From positions 1 to 33,511 of the forward strand of contig JABFQV010000020.1 in assembly GCA_013141495.1 (NCBI GenBank): a DNA stretch of 33,511 bases, in the 5' to 3' direction. Within the stretch, counting starts at the first letter, position 1. Each line of letters begins with the position of its first letter. The position numbers and the translations under genes are program-made. Below the pieces are notes generated by a model. It was not told the DNA's origin, did no database searches, and saw nothing but the letters and a program-made list of their open reading frames with translations. Source of the DNA: Methylotenera sp. GTDB taxonomy: Bacteria; Pseudomonadota; Gammaproteobacteria; Burkholderiales; Methylophilaceae. Shown here piece by piece: positions 8,951 to 17,758 of the stretch.

Positions 8951-10213
8951 ATGAATGATGGTATCAAGCATATTTGGCAAGAAGCGATTGCTGACATAGG
9001 CACATCTGTAGCGATCTGGCAGATTTCGGTGATTATTGCAGCATGCGCTATTGCCTGGATGATTAACGGCGTCCTACGTGCTTATGTCACGCGCAATGCA
9101 CCAGAAAATTGGAAGTTAGGAATAGGCACAGTTAACCGTCTATTATTTCCGTTATCAACACTCGTCATCGTATTACTCGCTAAATGGATATTGGGGCACT
9201 GGCAACATACGAGTGTGTTGCATTTAGCTAGCAATTTATTATTAGCGATGGCTGCTGTTCGTCTAGCTGTTTACGCCGTGCGCTATATGTTGGCGCCTGG
9301 CAGTATGCTTAAAACGCTAGAGAATGCGACAGCAATGCTGATTTGGCTGGTGCTGGCACTACATTTGAGCGGTCTGCTGCCAGATATATTAAATTCACTC
9401 GAAACCATTGAATTTAATATCGGTAAAAACCCCGTTAATTTACTTATCATACTGCAAGGTTTACTCACCATACTGGTGACGATTTTTGCAGCGATGTGGC
9501 TGAGCCGATTTGCAGAAAATAAATTGATGCATATTGACCACCTTAATGCCAATACACGCGTGATGTTAACCAAGGTATTGCGTGTATTTCTGTTATTTAT
9601 TGCTGTTTTAGTCGCACTATCGGCTGTGGGCCTGGACTTAACGCTACTCTCTGTATTTGGTGGGGCGCTAGGCGTGGGTTTAGGCTTTGGCTTGCAACGT
9701 ATTGCGAGCAATTATGTAAGCGGATTTATTTTATTGATGGATAAATCAATTCAGATAGGCGACGTGGTCACCATTGATGTGCATTATGGGGTTATTAGGG
9801 ACTTGAGGACACGCTATTTGGTGTTGCAAAAGCTAGATGGTACTGAAGTAATTATTCCCAATGAAACATTGATTATCAACCCAGTCATTAACCATTCGTT
9901 TTTAGATCGCAACACCAGAGTGTTACTTCCGATTCAAGTGGCATATCAAGGTGATTTAGACTTAACCTTAAAGCTGCTGCTTAAAGCCGCAGAGCTACAT
10001 CCGCGCGTATTGGTCACGCCTGAGCCTAATGCGCTGGTCAAAGGCTTTGCTGATAGCGGAGTCGATTTAACGCTGTCTGTGTGGATTGCTGACGCGGAGA
10101 ACGGCACGGCATCGCTGCAGTCTGAAATTTATTTAACGATATGGCGCTTATTTAAAGAAAATGATATTTCTATTCCTTATCCGCAGAGAGAAGTACGTAT
10201 TTTGAGGGCTTAA
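8951..10213 (+). CDS. MscS-family mechanosensitive ion channel
   Basis: 420 aa membrane protein. About six N-terminal hydrophobic segments precede the MscS core. The pore-lining helix is the Gly/Ala-rich VFGGALGVGLGFGLQ region near residue 240, followed by IASNYVSGFILL, then the beta-rich domain (QIGDVVTIDVHYGVIRDLRT, VIIPNETLI) and a cytoplasmic alpha/beta domain ending SIPYPQREVRIL. Such channels release solutes on hypo-osmotic shock; the extra N-terminal helices place it with the larger MscS relatives rather than E. coli MscS itself. Close behind mgtE with an AGGTG motif upstream. Confidence 0.88.
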   Translation: MNDGIKHIWQEAIADIGTSVAIWQISVIIAACAIAWMINGVLRAYVTRNAPENWKLGIGTVNRLLFPLSTLVIVLLAKWILGHWQHTSVLHLASNLLLAMAAVRLAVYAVRYMLAPGSMLKTLENATAMLIWLVLALHLSGLLPDILNSLETIEFNIGKNPVNLLIILQGLLTILVTIFAAMWLSRFAENKLMHIDHLNANTRVMLTKVLRVFLLFIAVLVALSAVGLDLTLLSVFGGALGVGLGFGLQRIASNYVSGFILLMDKSIQIGDVVTIDVHYGVIRDLRTRYLVLQKLDGTEVIIPNETLIINPVINHSFLDRNTRVLLPIQVAYQGDLDLTLKLLLKAAELHPRVLVTPEPNALVKGFADSGVDLTLSVWIADAENGTASLQSEIYLTIWRLFKENDISIPYPQREVRILRA

Positions 10214-10283
10214 CCGAGGGGTTTAACTGGACGCTTCGTTATGCTAAGTATGGCGGAGTAAAGTTGGCTTATAAGCAACAGCC

Positions 10284-10309
10284 ATAAAAAAAGCCCACGT
10301 AAGTGGGCT
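10284..10309 (-). terminator. Rho-independent terminator of rpmB-rpmG
   Basis: Read on the minus strand: stem AGCCCAC / GTGGGCT with a four-base loop, followed by a run of seven T. It lies about 50 bases after the rpmG stop. The strong T-run is only on the minus strand, so it belongs to the ribosomal pair; it may also help stop read-through from the MscS gene. Confidence 0.85.
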
Positions 10310-10360
10310 AATTTATGACTGCTATAAAACTAGAAAGTAACGCTAGATTATTGCAGTAGA

Positions 10361-10516
10361 TTATTTCAATTTTGTTTCTTTGTACAAAACATGTTGACGA
10401 ACAACTGGATCAAATTTTTTGATTTCTAATTTGCCAGGCATTGTACGTTTGTTTTTAGTAGTGGTATAAAAATGACCAGTACCAGCACTTGATTCTAATT
10501 TGATTTTTTCGCGCAT
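10361..10516 (-). CDS. rpmG: 50S ribosomal protein L33 (cysteine-free form)
   Basis: 51 aa. It reads [20 protein letters not shown], then [20 protein letters not shown], ending [11 protein letters not shown], a clear L33. It lacks the zinc-ribbon cysteines seen in C+ L33 proteins ([12 protein letters not shown] occupies the usual CxxC region), unlike the L36 and S4 proteins in this window. It lies 11 bases downstream of rpmB in one operon, the usual rpmBG pair. Confidence 0.95.
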   Translation of the reverse strand: MREKIKLESSAGTGHFYTTTKNKRTMPGKLEIKKFDPVVRQHVLYKETKLK

Positions 10517-10527
10517 TATGTTCTACC

Positions 10528-10764
10528 TTAAATTTTCTGGCCAGCAGCACGCATATCAGCAAGCACGGCATCAATACCATTTTTGTCGATAGTACGTAAG
10601 GCATTATTAGTAATGCGCATGCTTACCCAGCGATTTTCGCTCTCAACCCAAAATTTACGATTTTGTAAATTAGGTAAAAAACGGCGTCTTGTTTTGTTTT
10701 GTGCGTGAGAAACGTTGTTACCCACCATCGGCTTTTTGCCAGTTACCATACATACACGTGCCAT
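10528..10764 (-). CDS. rpmB: 50S ribosomal protein L28
   Basis: 78 aa, standard for L28. It begins [20 protein letters not shown], continues [19 protein letters not shown], and has [20 protein letters not shown] near the C-terminus. An AAGGATTAACC ribosome-binding region precedes the ATG. First gene of the rpmB-rpmG pair; a promoter with TATAAT lies about 40-70 bases upstream. Confidence 0.97.
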   Translation of the reverse strand: MARVCMVTGKKPMVGNNVSHAQNKTRRRFLPNLQNRKFWVESENRWVSMRITNNALRTIDKNGIDAVLADMRAAGQKI

Positions 10765-10804
10765 GGTTAATCCTTAAATGCTATGCTTTTTTAGAAAGAC
10801 CGCA

Positions 10805-10834
10805 ATTATAGTACTAAAATTGATATTTCCTCAA
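10805..10834 (-). promoter_or_regulatory. Candidate promoter of rpmB-rpmG
   Basis: On the minus strand, TTGAGG (10829-10834), an 18-base spacer, and a perfect TATAAT (10805-10810). It sits about 40 bases upstream of the rpmB ATG. The -35 hexamer falls inside the loop region of the perfect dyad at 10820-10846. Confidence 0.6.
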
Positions 10835-10846
10835 GTGAAATATCAA
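10820..10846. promoter_or_regulatory. Perfect 10-base dyad between dut and rpmB
   Basis: TTGATATTTC (10820-10829) and GAAATATCAA (10837-10846) are perfect inverted repeats seven bases apart. On the minus strand the hairpin is followed by a short T stretch, so it could be a weak terminator for dut. It also overlaps the -35 of the rpmB promoter and could be an operator. Sequence alone does not decide. Confidence 0.5.
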
Positions 10847-10890
10847 TAATCTTTAAGCTATTTTGTAATCAGATGAAATTGATTGAGAAT

Positions 10891-11343
10891 TTAGTGTTTG
10901 CCGGTGCTGCCAAAGCCACCTTCGCCACGCTCAGTGGATTCAAAATCATCCACGACATGAAACTCAGCTTGCATCACAGGCACAATGACTAATTGTGCAA
11001 TACGCTCCATCGGGTTAAGCTCAAACGTAGTGTTGCCGCGGTTCCAGCACGATACCATGAGCTGACCTTGATAGTCTGAATCAATCAAGCCCACCAAGTT
11101 GCCGAGTACGATGCCGTGTTTATGCCCAAGCCCTGAACGCGGCAGAATGAGTGCTGCGTAATAGGTGTTATCAATGTGGATTGCCATGCCGGTAGGGATA
11201 AGTGTGGTTTCACCTGGTTGCAGGGTGATGGTGCTGTCAATGCAAGCGCGAAGATCTAAGCCCGCAGAGCCAGGTGTGGCGTAGGTGGGGAACTGACTGC
11301 GTAGGCGGTCGTCTATGATTTTTAGGTCGATTAGGATGGACAT
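10891..11343 (-). CDS. dut: Deoxyuridine 5'-triphosphate nucleotidohydrolase (dUTPase)
   Basis: 150 aa. It hydrolyses dUTP to dUMP and pyrophosphate, keeping uracil out of DNA and supplying dUMP for thymidylate. All five trimeric-dUTPase motifs are present: AGLDLRA (about 27), [10 protein letters not shown] (about 68), [13 protein letters not shown] with the catalytic Asp (about 81), ERIAQLVI (about 112), and the C-terminal lid [10 protein letters not shown]. It lies upstream of rpmB on the same strand with a 126-base gap holding a hairpin and a promoter, so it is probably a separate unit. Confidence 0.96.
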   Translation of the reverse strand: MSILIDLKIIDDRLRSQFPTYATPGSAGLDLRACIDSTITLQPGETTLIPTGMAIHIDNTYYAALILPRSGLGHKHGIVLGNLVGLIDSDYQGQLMVSCWNRGNTTFELNPMERIAQLVIVPVMQAEFHVVDDFESTERGEGGFGSTGKH

Positions 11344-11469
11344 AGTAATTAGTTTTTGTTGGTAGATTGATCTAATACAGTATTAAACACTAAATAATCA
11401 AGAAAATCACTATGGTTGACTAGATGCTAGGCAGGTATTATTGCCGCAATTATTAAAGGGTCATGTGTC

Positions 11470-13539
11470 ATGCAAGTATTTAAATTAAATGTAATAAGTA
11501 GTGCGTTGGTTTTGGCTGGGTTGTTAAGTGTTAGTACATTAGTGTTTGCGGAGAGTTCAGAAAGAGCAAATGCTATAATCACAGCGCCTGTTGTTGTTAC
11601 TGGTACACGGGTTGAGCAAAATAGCTTTGATTTACCTATGTCAATTAATGCTATTTCCGGCGAAGATATTCGTGAGGGGCAGCAACAAGTTCACCTTTCA
11701 GAAACTGCCGCTAGAATTCCCGGCGTGGTTGTAAACAACCGTAACCACGGAGCTCAGGAGTTATCAATATCTACTCGCGGTTTTGGTCCAAGAGCGCAAT
11801 TTGGCGTTCGTGGCATTAGGCTTTACGCAGATGGTATTCCTTTAACAATGCCGGATGGTCAAGGTCAGACTGGCACATTCAATTTGGATACAGCGGATCG
11901 CATCGAGTTTTTAAGAGGCCCATTTTCTGCGCTATATGGAAATAGTTCTGGAGGTGTAGTTCAGATTTTCACAAAAAATGGAGGGCCAGAAAATGAATTA
12001 TCGGGTACTGCATTCTACGGTAGTTATAGCACTCATAGAGAAGCGCTAACATACAGTGGCAAGATGGATAAGGTTGATTATGTCCTGAATGCATCTCATT
12101 ATGAGACTAATGGATACCGAACCCATTCAGCAAATAAACGTGATATGTTGCATGCCAAAATTGGCATCCAGCTTTCTGATGATAGTAAAATTACATTGGT
12201 TGTTACTGATTTGGATCAGCCTGATACCAAAGACCCTGGTGGCTTAACTTTAGCCGAGTTTAAAAGAGATCCAAGTTTGGCTCGTACAAATGCTGTTGCA
12301 AACAACATGCATAAAGAAATAAAGCATACTCAGGCAGGTGTTATTCTGGATCATAAAATTTCAGATACTGATTTAATTAAAGTAACTGCTTATTATGGTA
12401 CTCGTGAGAATTTACAGTTCTTGTTTAACAATACAGCATCTGGATATGATCGAGATTTTGGCGGTACAGATATCCGCTGGAATCACTCAGGCCAGTTGGC
12501 GGACAGACCATTCAATTTCACCGCGGGTATCAATTACGACTCTATGCGAGATGATAGATACAACTATGGAGGTACAAAAAAAGGAAATATTGTCTCAACC
12601 TCAACCTTAAATCGTAGTGAAATTAATAAAGCCTATAACGTTGATCAATATGCGCAAGCGGAATGGAAATTTCATGATCAGTGGGACCTGCATGCGGGTA
12701 TAAGACATTCTCGCGTGACATTCGATAATACTGATAAAAAAGCGCATGCGTATGATGACAAAATAACTTACGCAAAAACAATGCCAGTTGTGGGTATGAC
12801 TTATAAAGTTACCCCAGTGTTTAACCTTTATGCTAATGCCGGAAAAGGGTTTGAAACACCAACGTTCGTTGAGCAAGCCTATAATGATGATACTAGTCCT
12901 ACTGGTAACAATCCTAATATAAAGCCAAGCAGTAGCACAAATTATGAAATCGGAGCTAAGGCATTTCTAACAGACAGTACGTTACTTAATCTTGCTATAT
13001 TTAACGTAAAAACTGAAAAAGAAATTGTTGTAGACAGTGGTAATGTAGTTACAGTGTACAAAAATGCTGGCGATACAGAGCGTAAAGGCCTTGAGTTGTC
13101 TCTTGATAGCGACTTGGGAAATAACTTTAAAGGATATCTGGCTTATACATATTTAAATGCTGAATTTAAAGATGCTTTTGGACTTGTTGAGTCAGGTAAT
13201 AAGATTCCTGGTACGTATAGTGATCGCATTTATGCTGAATTGTCATGGAAGCATCCTGATTCTGGCTTCAATACGGCAATTGAAGGCATTCACTCAAGCA
13301 AAACTTATGTGAATGACACGAATACCGCCGAAGCTGACGCGTACACTGTTTTTAACTGGCGTGGTGGTTTTACACAAAAAGTAAATAATTGGAAATTTAA
13401 TGAGTTTGTCCGACTTGAAAATATTACGAATAGGGATTACATCGTAAATGTTAGATCGAACGATAGCGGTTTGAGATTCTATGAGCCGGGGTTACCTTCC
13501 AACTGGGCAGTTGGCTTAAATGCAAGTTATATTTTTTAA
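11470..13539 (+). CDS. TonB-dependent outer-membrane receptor
   Basis: 689 aa. A signal peptide (about 1-27, cleavage near VFA-ES) is followed by a TonB-box-like PVVVTGTR, a plug domain (about 45-165; RIPGVVVNNRNH, STRGFGPRAQFGVRG, RIEFLRGPFSALYGNSSGGV) and a 22-strand-type beta barrel ending in aromatic NASYIF. The C-terminal Phe is typical for outer-membrane insertion. Proteins of this shape import iron chelates and similar substrates using TonB energy; the substrate cannot be told from sequence. No clear Fur box was found upstream. It stands alone and is followed by a strong terminator. Confidence 0.92.
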   Translation: MQVFKLNVISSALVLAGLLSVSTLVFAESSERANAIITAPVVVTGTRVEQNSFDLPMSINAISGEDIREGQQQVHLSETAARIPGVVVNNRNHGAQELSISTRGFGPRAQFGVRGIRLYADGIPLTMPDGQGQTGTFNLDTADRIEFLRGPFSALYGNSSGGVVQIFTKNGGPENELSGTAFYGSYSTHREALTYSGKMDKVDYVLNASHYETNGYRTHSANKRDMLHAKIGIQLSDDSKITLVVTDLDQPDTKDPGGLTLAEFKRDPSLARTNAVANNMHKEIKHTQAGVILDHKISDTDLIKVTAYYGTRENLQFLFNNTASGYDRDFGGTDIRWNHSGQLADRPFNFTAGINYDSMRDDRYNYGGTKKGNIVSTSTLNRSEINKAYNVDQYAQAEWKFHDQWDLHAGIRHSRVTFDNTDKKAHAYDDKITYAKTMPVVGMTYKVTPVFNLYANAGKGFETPTFVEQAYNDDTSPTGNNPNIKPSSSTNYEIGAKAFLTDSTLLNLAIFNVKTEKEIVVDSGNVVTVYKNAGDTERKGLELSLDSDLGNNFKGYLAYTYLNAEFKDAFGLVESGNKIPGTYSDRIYAELSWKHPDSGFNTAIEGIHSSKTYVNDTNTAEADAYTVFNWRGGFTQKVNNWKFNEFVRLENITNRDYIVNVRSNDSGLRFYEPGLPSNWAVGLNASYIF

Positions 13540-13555
13540 GTAGATATTTATCCAC

Positions 13556-13594
13556 ACATAGGAGCCAAACGTTTTGGCTCCTATGTTTATTTTA
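13556..13594 (+). terminator. Rho-independent terminator after the TonB receptor
   Basis: A 14-base perfect stem from ACATAGGAGCCAAA to TTTGGCTCCTATGT (13556-13586) with a tiny CGT loop, followed by TTATTTT. It is 17 bases after the receptor stop codon. Confidence 0.92.
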
Positions 13595-13700
13595 GTTATT
13601 ACACAAAGTATTTAAAGATGGTAGCAATGCTAATTGCATATTATTCTAACAATGTCTTAATAGATGTTAGCCGAATGGTGAATATGTTGTAATCTGCGAA

Positions 13701-13727
13701 TTACAGCATGCTTGCTACATGCTGTAA
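13701..13727. other. 10-base perfect dyad over the coaBC stop codon
   Basis: TTACAGCATG (13701-13710) and CATGCTGTAA (13718-13727) form a perfect inverted repeat with a seven-base loop. It encodes the last codons of coaBC, including its stop. On the minus strand no T-run follows, so it is at best a 3'-end stabilising hairpin. Confidence 0.5.
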
Positions 13728-14876
13728 CAGGAGTCTAGCTACCTCAATCTTTGCTGCACGTGCTAACGGGTGTGCTCCATTTTTATCGAGCAGGGTGACG
13801 CTGTTTTGGTCGCTCCCCAACGCATCGTTTGCATCGTTTGCTACAATTAGAGGCAGTATTTTGCGCAGACGTTTTTGCTCTGCGTATTCCAGCATATTTT
13901 CAGTTTCGGCGGCAAAACCTACACAGAATGGGGCGTTAGGTAGACTGGCTACTTGTGCCAAGATGTCTTTGTTGGGCTTGAGTTCTATTGTGAGTGACGA
14001 CTCACTTTTTTTTATTTTTTGGGTGCTGGCGTTTACAGGGCTGTAATCTGCTACGGCTGCTACGCCAATAAAAACATCCTGTGTCGCGATGTTCTGCATC
14101 ACGCTTTGATACATTGCCTCTGCGCTTGTGGCTGAAATAGTGTTGATGCCGATTGGCGGTTTAAGTGTAGTTGCACCACTTACTAGCGTGACGTCTGCGC
14201 CCATTTCATAAGCTGCTTGCGCAATGGCGTAGCCCATTTTGCCTGAGCTTAGATTGGTAATCGCGCGCACGGGGTCTATCATCTCTAGCGTGGCACCGGC
14301 AGTGATGAGAATTTTTTTGCCTTTGAGTAGTTTGGGTTGAAAGTGAGCTTCAATTAAGTAAAGTAAATCTTGCGCTTCTAACATGCGGCCTAAACCTACT
14401 TCGCCACAGGCTTGTTCGCCGCTGCCTGGTCCTAACACGCTAATGCCATCGGTACTAAGTTGTGCAATGTTGCGCTGTGTAGCTGGGTTTTCCCACATTT
14501 GTTTGTTCATAGCAGGGGCGACCAACAATGGGCAGTCACGCGCTAAACATAAGGTAGAAAGTAAATCGTCAGCACGGCCATGTACGAGTTTTGCCATAAA
14601 GTCAGCGCTGGCAGGCGCAACGATAATGGCGTCAGCAGCGCGGCTTAGTTCAATGTGCGGCATGCCGTTAGGGATGGAGGCATCCCACATGCTAGTAAAT
14701 ACGGGCTTGCCGGATAAAGCTTGCATGGTGACGGGTGTAATGAACTGGCAGGCAGCCTCGGTCATCACTACTTGTACGTCGATATTGTTTTTAATCAATA
14801 GGCGAACGAGTTCGGCCGCTTTGTATGCCGCGATGCCACCGGTGATGCCTAACACGATTGATTTGTTTTTTTGCAT
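13701..14876 (-). CDS. coaBC: Bifunctional phosphopantothenoylcysteine decarboxylase / phosphopantothenate-cysteine ligase
   Basis: 391 aa, typical for CoaBC (Dfp), which makes 4'-phosphopantetheine for coenzyme A in two steps. The N-terminal flavoprotein CoaC half starts GITGGIAAYKAAELVR and has ALSGKPV, the conserved PHIELSRAAD with the catalytic His (about residue 75), and PAMNKQMW. The C-terminal CoaB half starts about residue 187 with KKILITAGATLEMIDPVR and has ITNLSSGKMGYA and the Lys-containing IKKSESSLTIELKPNKDIL. Divergent from the metalloprotease-like gene at 14942. In many proteobacteria coaBC is next to dut or radC; all three are near here, though not adjacent. Confidence 0.96.
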   Translation of the reverse strand: MQKNKSIVLGITGGIAAYKAAELVRLLIKNNIDVQVVMTEAACQFITPVTMQALSGKPVFTSMWDASIPNGMPHIELSRAADAIIVAPASADFMAKLVHGRADDLLSTLCLARDCPLLVAPAMNKQMWENPATQRNIAQLSTDGISVLGPGSGEQACGEVGLGRMLEAQDLLYLIEAHFQPKLLKGKKILITAGATLEMIDPVRAITNLSSGKMGYAIAQAAYEMGADVTLVSGATTLKPPIGINTISATSAEAMYQSVMQNIATQDVFIGVAAVADYSPVNASTQKIKKSESSLTIELKPNKDILAQVASLPNAPFCVGFAAETENMLEYAEQKRLRKILPLIVANDANDALGSDQNSVTLLDKNGAHPLARAAKIEVARLLLQHVASML

Positions 14877-14941
14877 TTTTGTTAAGATCTATGTAATGCT
14901 TTCATTTTAATACTAATTTGCCTGATGAATGCGGATAATCC

Positions 14942-15706
14942 ATGTGGCGACACTTAAGAATTATTATTTTATTGCTGATTTTAGCAACAGTGGTACAGCA
15001 AACCTGGCTAGATAAAGCTGACTTGGCGTGGAAGCGTAATCTTTATGTGGCGATTTATCCTGTGAATGCAGATGGCAGTGAAAAAGTGAGTGCCTACTTA
15101 CGTACCTTAACGCGTGAGGATTTTGAGCCGGTTGCAGAATATTTTGCTGAAGAATCTGCACAATATAAACTAGGCTTACGCAGACCCATTGAGTTGCAGT
15201 TAGGTGCGCAAGTAGAAGATATACCGCCTGAGCCGCCGGCTAACGGTAGTGTTTTGAGTACAATTATCTGGAGTTTGAAATTTAGAGCGTTTGCTTGGTC
15301 AAATAGCCCTAAAGTCAATGTGAAGCCAGATATTCGTTTGTATTTACTCTACCATGACCCTGTAACGCATTCGAAATTAAGTCATTCAACCGCGCTTAAT
15401 AAGGGGCGAATCGGGCGGGTTAACCTGTTTGGAGATCACGCGTATGCCAAACAAAATCTGGTGATTACGGCTCATGAGTTATTGCATACTTTAAACGCTA
15501 CCGACAAGTATGATTTAAGTACCACGCTGCCGGCTTATCCCGACGGGTTTGCGGAGCCTAATAAATCGCCATTATACCCACAGGATTTTGCCGAATTGAT
15601 GGGCGGGCGTGTGCCTAAGAGTGAAACTGAGGCGGAGATTCCTAAGAGTTTGAAGCATACTTTGGTAGGTGAAAAAACGGCGAGAGAGATTGGATGGCTA
15701 AAATAG
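14942..15706 (+). CDS. Membrane-anchored zincin-like putative metalloprotease
   Basis: 254 aa, not recognised as a named family. An N-terminal signal-anchor (RIIILLLILATVVQQTW, about 6-22) is followed by a soluble region that should face the periplasm. His178-Glu-Leu-Leu-His182 is an HExxH zinc site, and the extended sequence HELLHTLNATDKYD has Asp at the third-ligand position, resembling the HExxHxxGxxD of snapalysin-type metzincins but with Asn in place of Gly. A downstream AELMGG could serve as a Met-turn. The next gene, radC, starts 24 bases later, so the two are probably co-transcribed. Protease activity is an inference from the motif only. Confidence 0.75.
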   Translation: MWRHLRIIILLLILATVVQQTWLDKADLAWKRNLYVAIYPVNADGSEKVSAYLRTLTREDFEPVAEYFAEESAQYKLGLRRPIELQLGAQVEDIPPEPPANGSVLSTIIWSLKFRAFAWSNSPKVNVKPDIRLYLLYHDPVTHSKLSHSTALNKGRIGRVNLFGDHAYAKQNLVITAHELLHTLNATDKYDLSTTLPAYPDGFAEPNKSPLYPQDFAELMGGRVPKSETEAEIPKSLKHTLVGEKTAREIGWLK

Positions 15707-15730
15707 TGTTGATTAGGCGAGGCGTATTTA

Positions 15731-16405
15731 ATGGCGATAACTGATTGGCCTGCAGCAGAGCGACCGCGTGAAAAGCTGATTAGTCTGGGCGCAGAGGCGT
15801 TATCTGATGCGGAATTGCTCGCTATTTTTTTACGTGTGGGCGTGGTGGGTAAAAGTGCGGTTGATTTAGCGCGCGATTTACTCAGCCAATTTGGTAGCCT
15901 CAATGGCATATTTGCCGCGAGCGAAAGTGAGCTAAGCCAAGTACACGGTATTGGTAGCAGTAAATATGTGCAATTGCAGGCGATTTTTGAAATGAGTCGT
16001 CGCGCTTTGAATGAGCAATTTTTGCAACGTGATATTTTTCAATCGCCGCAGCAAGTGCGTGATTACTTAGTGCTAAGATTAGGTGCGCTCACACGCGAGG
16101 TGTTTTTAGTGATGTTTTTAGATGCGCAAAATCGTTTAAATGCCACTGAAGAATTGTTTAGCGGTACGCTCACGCAAACCAGCGTTTATCCACGAGAGGT
16201 CATTAAACGCGCCCTGCACCACAATGCCGCAGGGGTGATTTTTGCACATAACCACCCCTCGGGTGTTGCGCAGCAGAGTTCGGCAGATGAGATGTTAACC
16301 AAACAATTAAAACAGGCGCTGGCATTGGTTGATGTGCGTGTGTTGGATCATTTTATCGTGGCGGGCAATCAAACATTGTCGTTTGCTGAGCGTGGGTTAT
16401 TGTAA
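15731..16405 (+). CDS. radC: RadC-family JAB1/MPN-domain protein
   Basis: 224 aa, the standard RadC length. The N-terminal UPF0758 helical part ([31 protein letters not shown]) has a helix-hairpin-helix-like stretch ([15 protein letters not shown], about 72-86). The C-terminal JAB/MPN metal site follows: the HNHPSG motif (about 175-180) with Ser and Asp downstream (SSADEMLT), and VLDHFIVAG. The true biochemical role of RadC is unsettled despite its name. It follows the putative metalloprotease gene. A 16-base tandem repeat lies just after its stop. Confidence 0.94.
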   Translation: MAITDWPAAERPREKLISLGAEALSDAELLAIFLRVGVVGKSAVDLARDLLSQFGSLNGIFAASESELSQVHGIGSSKYVQLQAIFEMSRRALNEQFLQRDIFQSPQQVRDYLVLRLGALTREVFLVMFLDAQNRLNATEELFSGTLTQTSVYPREVIKRALHHNAAGVIFAHNHPSGVAQQSSADEMLTKQLKQALALVDVRVLDHFIVAGNQTLSFAERGLL

Positions 16406-16411
16406 ATTTTA

Positions 16412-16443
16412 GATTATTGTAACTTGAGATTATTGTAACTTGG
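16412..16443 (+). repeat. 16-base tandem duplication after radC
   Basis: GATTATTGTAACTTGA (16412-16427) is repeated as GATTATTGTAACTTGG (16428-16443), 15 of 16 identical. A weaker related copy (GGTTATTGTAAATTTT) overlaps the radC stop. Looks like a small replication-slippage duplication. Confidence 0.75.
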
Positions 16444-16474
16444 CTCACCAAATGTTGATAAATAGGAAAAACGT

Positions 16475-17713
16475 ATGACGATCGACAACGCACACTGGCT
16501 AAATTTGGCGGTGGCTTTAGGTATAGGTTTGTTAATAGGTGCTGAGCGCGAGCGTAGCAAAGGTGATGGCGGCGAAAGCACCATTGCCGGAGTGCGTACT
16601 TTTACTATTGCAGCACTACTGGGCGCGGTGAGTACGTCAGTCGATTTTTGGTTGCTGGTGGTTTCAATTATATGTGTGACGATTTTTGTCGCCACAGCTT
16701 ATTTTGTCAGGAACGATGAAGATCCAGGGTTGACGACTGAAATCAGCCTGATATTTACGGTAATTTTAGGTGGCTTGGCGATGAGTGACGCGTCTTTAGC
16801 CGCTAGTTTAGCTGTGGCTGCCGCTATATTACTTGCCGCAAAAGAACCTATTCATGGTTTTGTGCGTGGCGTGGTAACAAAAGATGAAATGATTGATTTT
16901 TTAATCCTTGCCGCTGCCACGCTGATTGTATTGCCACTGGTACCTAATGCGGTCATTGGCCCGTTTGACGCAATTAATCCGCGCAACCTCTGGTTGATTG
17001 TTATTTTGGTGATGTTTATTGGTGCGCTAGGGCATTTGGCACTTCGCTTGCTAGGTAGCCGTACCGGTTTGCCTATTGTCGGCATGGTTTCAGGGTTTAT
17101 TTCGAGCATTGCAACCATCGGCGCAATGGGGGCGCGGGTACGCAACAACCCAGAGCTAATGGGGACGGCGGTGGCAGGTGCAACACTTTCCAGTTTATCC
17201 ACGATATTGCAAATAGCCATGTTGCTTGCCGCAATACATCGACCTACATTGCAGGCATTAATGATGCCGTTAATTTTTGGTGGTTTAGCCATCGCCGGCT
17301 ATGGGTTGATGGTGACGCTTAATTCGTTTCACCATCACCATTTAGAAATGAGCCAACCTAGCCGCTCTTTTAGTGTAAAAACAGCCTTCATGCTTGCATT
17401 GGTGATAGCCGCAGTACTGATAGCCTCTGCAGCCTTTAAGGCCTGGTTTGGTCAAGCTGGGCTAGTATTTGCCTCAGGTGTGGCGGGGTTGGCTGATGTG
17501 CATGCTTCTACTATTTCTGTTGCATCTTTGTCTGCTGAAAACAAGCTATTACCAGTGAGTGCTGCGGTACCTATATTAGTAGCGTTCTCTACCAACGCTA
17601 TTTCTAAAGTAATTACGGCAGCCGTGACGGGTGGCAAAGAGTTTTTCCGTCAAGTGACATTGGGCTTAGTGATACAAGTATCAGCGATTTGGCTAGGCTG
17701 GTGGCTGTTTTAG
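16475..17713 (+). CDS. MgtC/SapB-type membrane protein with DUF4010-like C-terminal part
   Basis: 412 aa and almost entirely hydrophobic, with about eleven membrane segments. The N-terminal 130 residues look like the MgtC fold: LGIGLLIGAERERSKGDG, the conserved AGVRTFTIAALLGAV and an acidic END-of-domain region (DEDPGLTTEISLI). The rest (HLALRLLGSRTGLPIVGMVS, FISSIATIGAMG, ASGVAGLADVHASTISVA) matches what is known as the DUF4010 region. MgtC relatives are linked to Mg2+ limitation; this long form has no proven substrate. It is separate from mgtE in this window. AGGAAA precedes the ATG. Confidence 0.85.
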   Translation: MTIDNAHWLNLAVALGIGLLIGAERERSKGDGGESTIAGVRTFTIAALLGAVSTSVDFWLLVVSIICVTIFVATAYFVRNDEDPGLTTEISLIFTVILGGLAMSDASLAASLAVAAAILLAAKEPIHGFVRGVVTKDEMIDFLILAAATLIVLPLVPNAVIGPFDAINPRNLWLIVILVMFIGALGHLALRLLGSRTGLPIVGMVSGFISSIATIGAMGARVRNNPELMGTAVAGATLSSLSTILQIAMLLAAIHRPTLQALMMPLIFGGLAIAGYGLMVTLNSFHHHHLEMSQPSRSFSVKTAFMLALVIAAVLIASAAFKAWFGQAGLVFASGVAGLADVHASTISVASLSAENKLLPVSAAVPILVAFSTNAISKVITAAVTGGKEFFRQVTLGLVIQVSAIWLGWWLF

Positions 17714-17758
17714 CAGTTTAATTTCTTGATACTTGTAGTATTAGAATGAGATGTAAAA

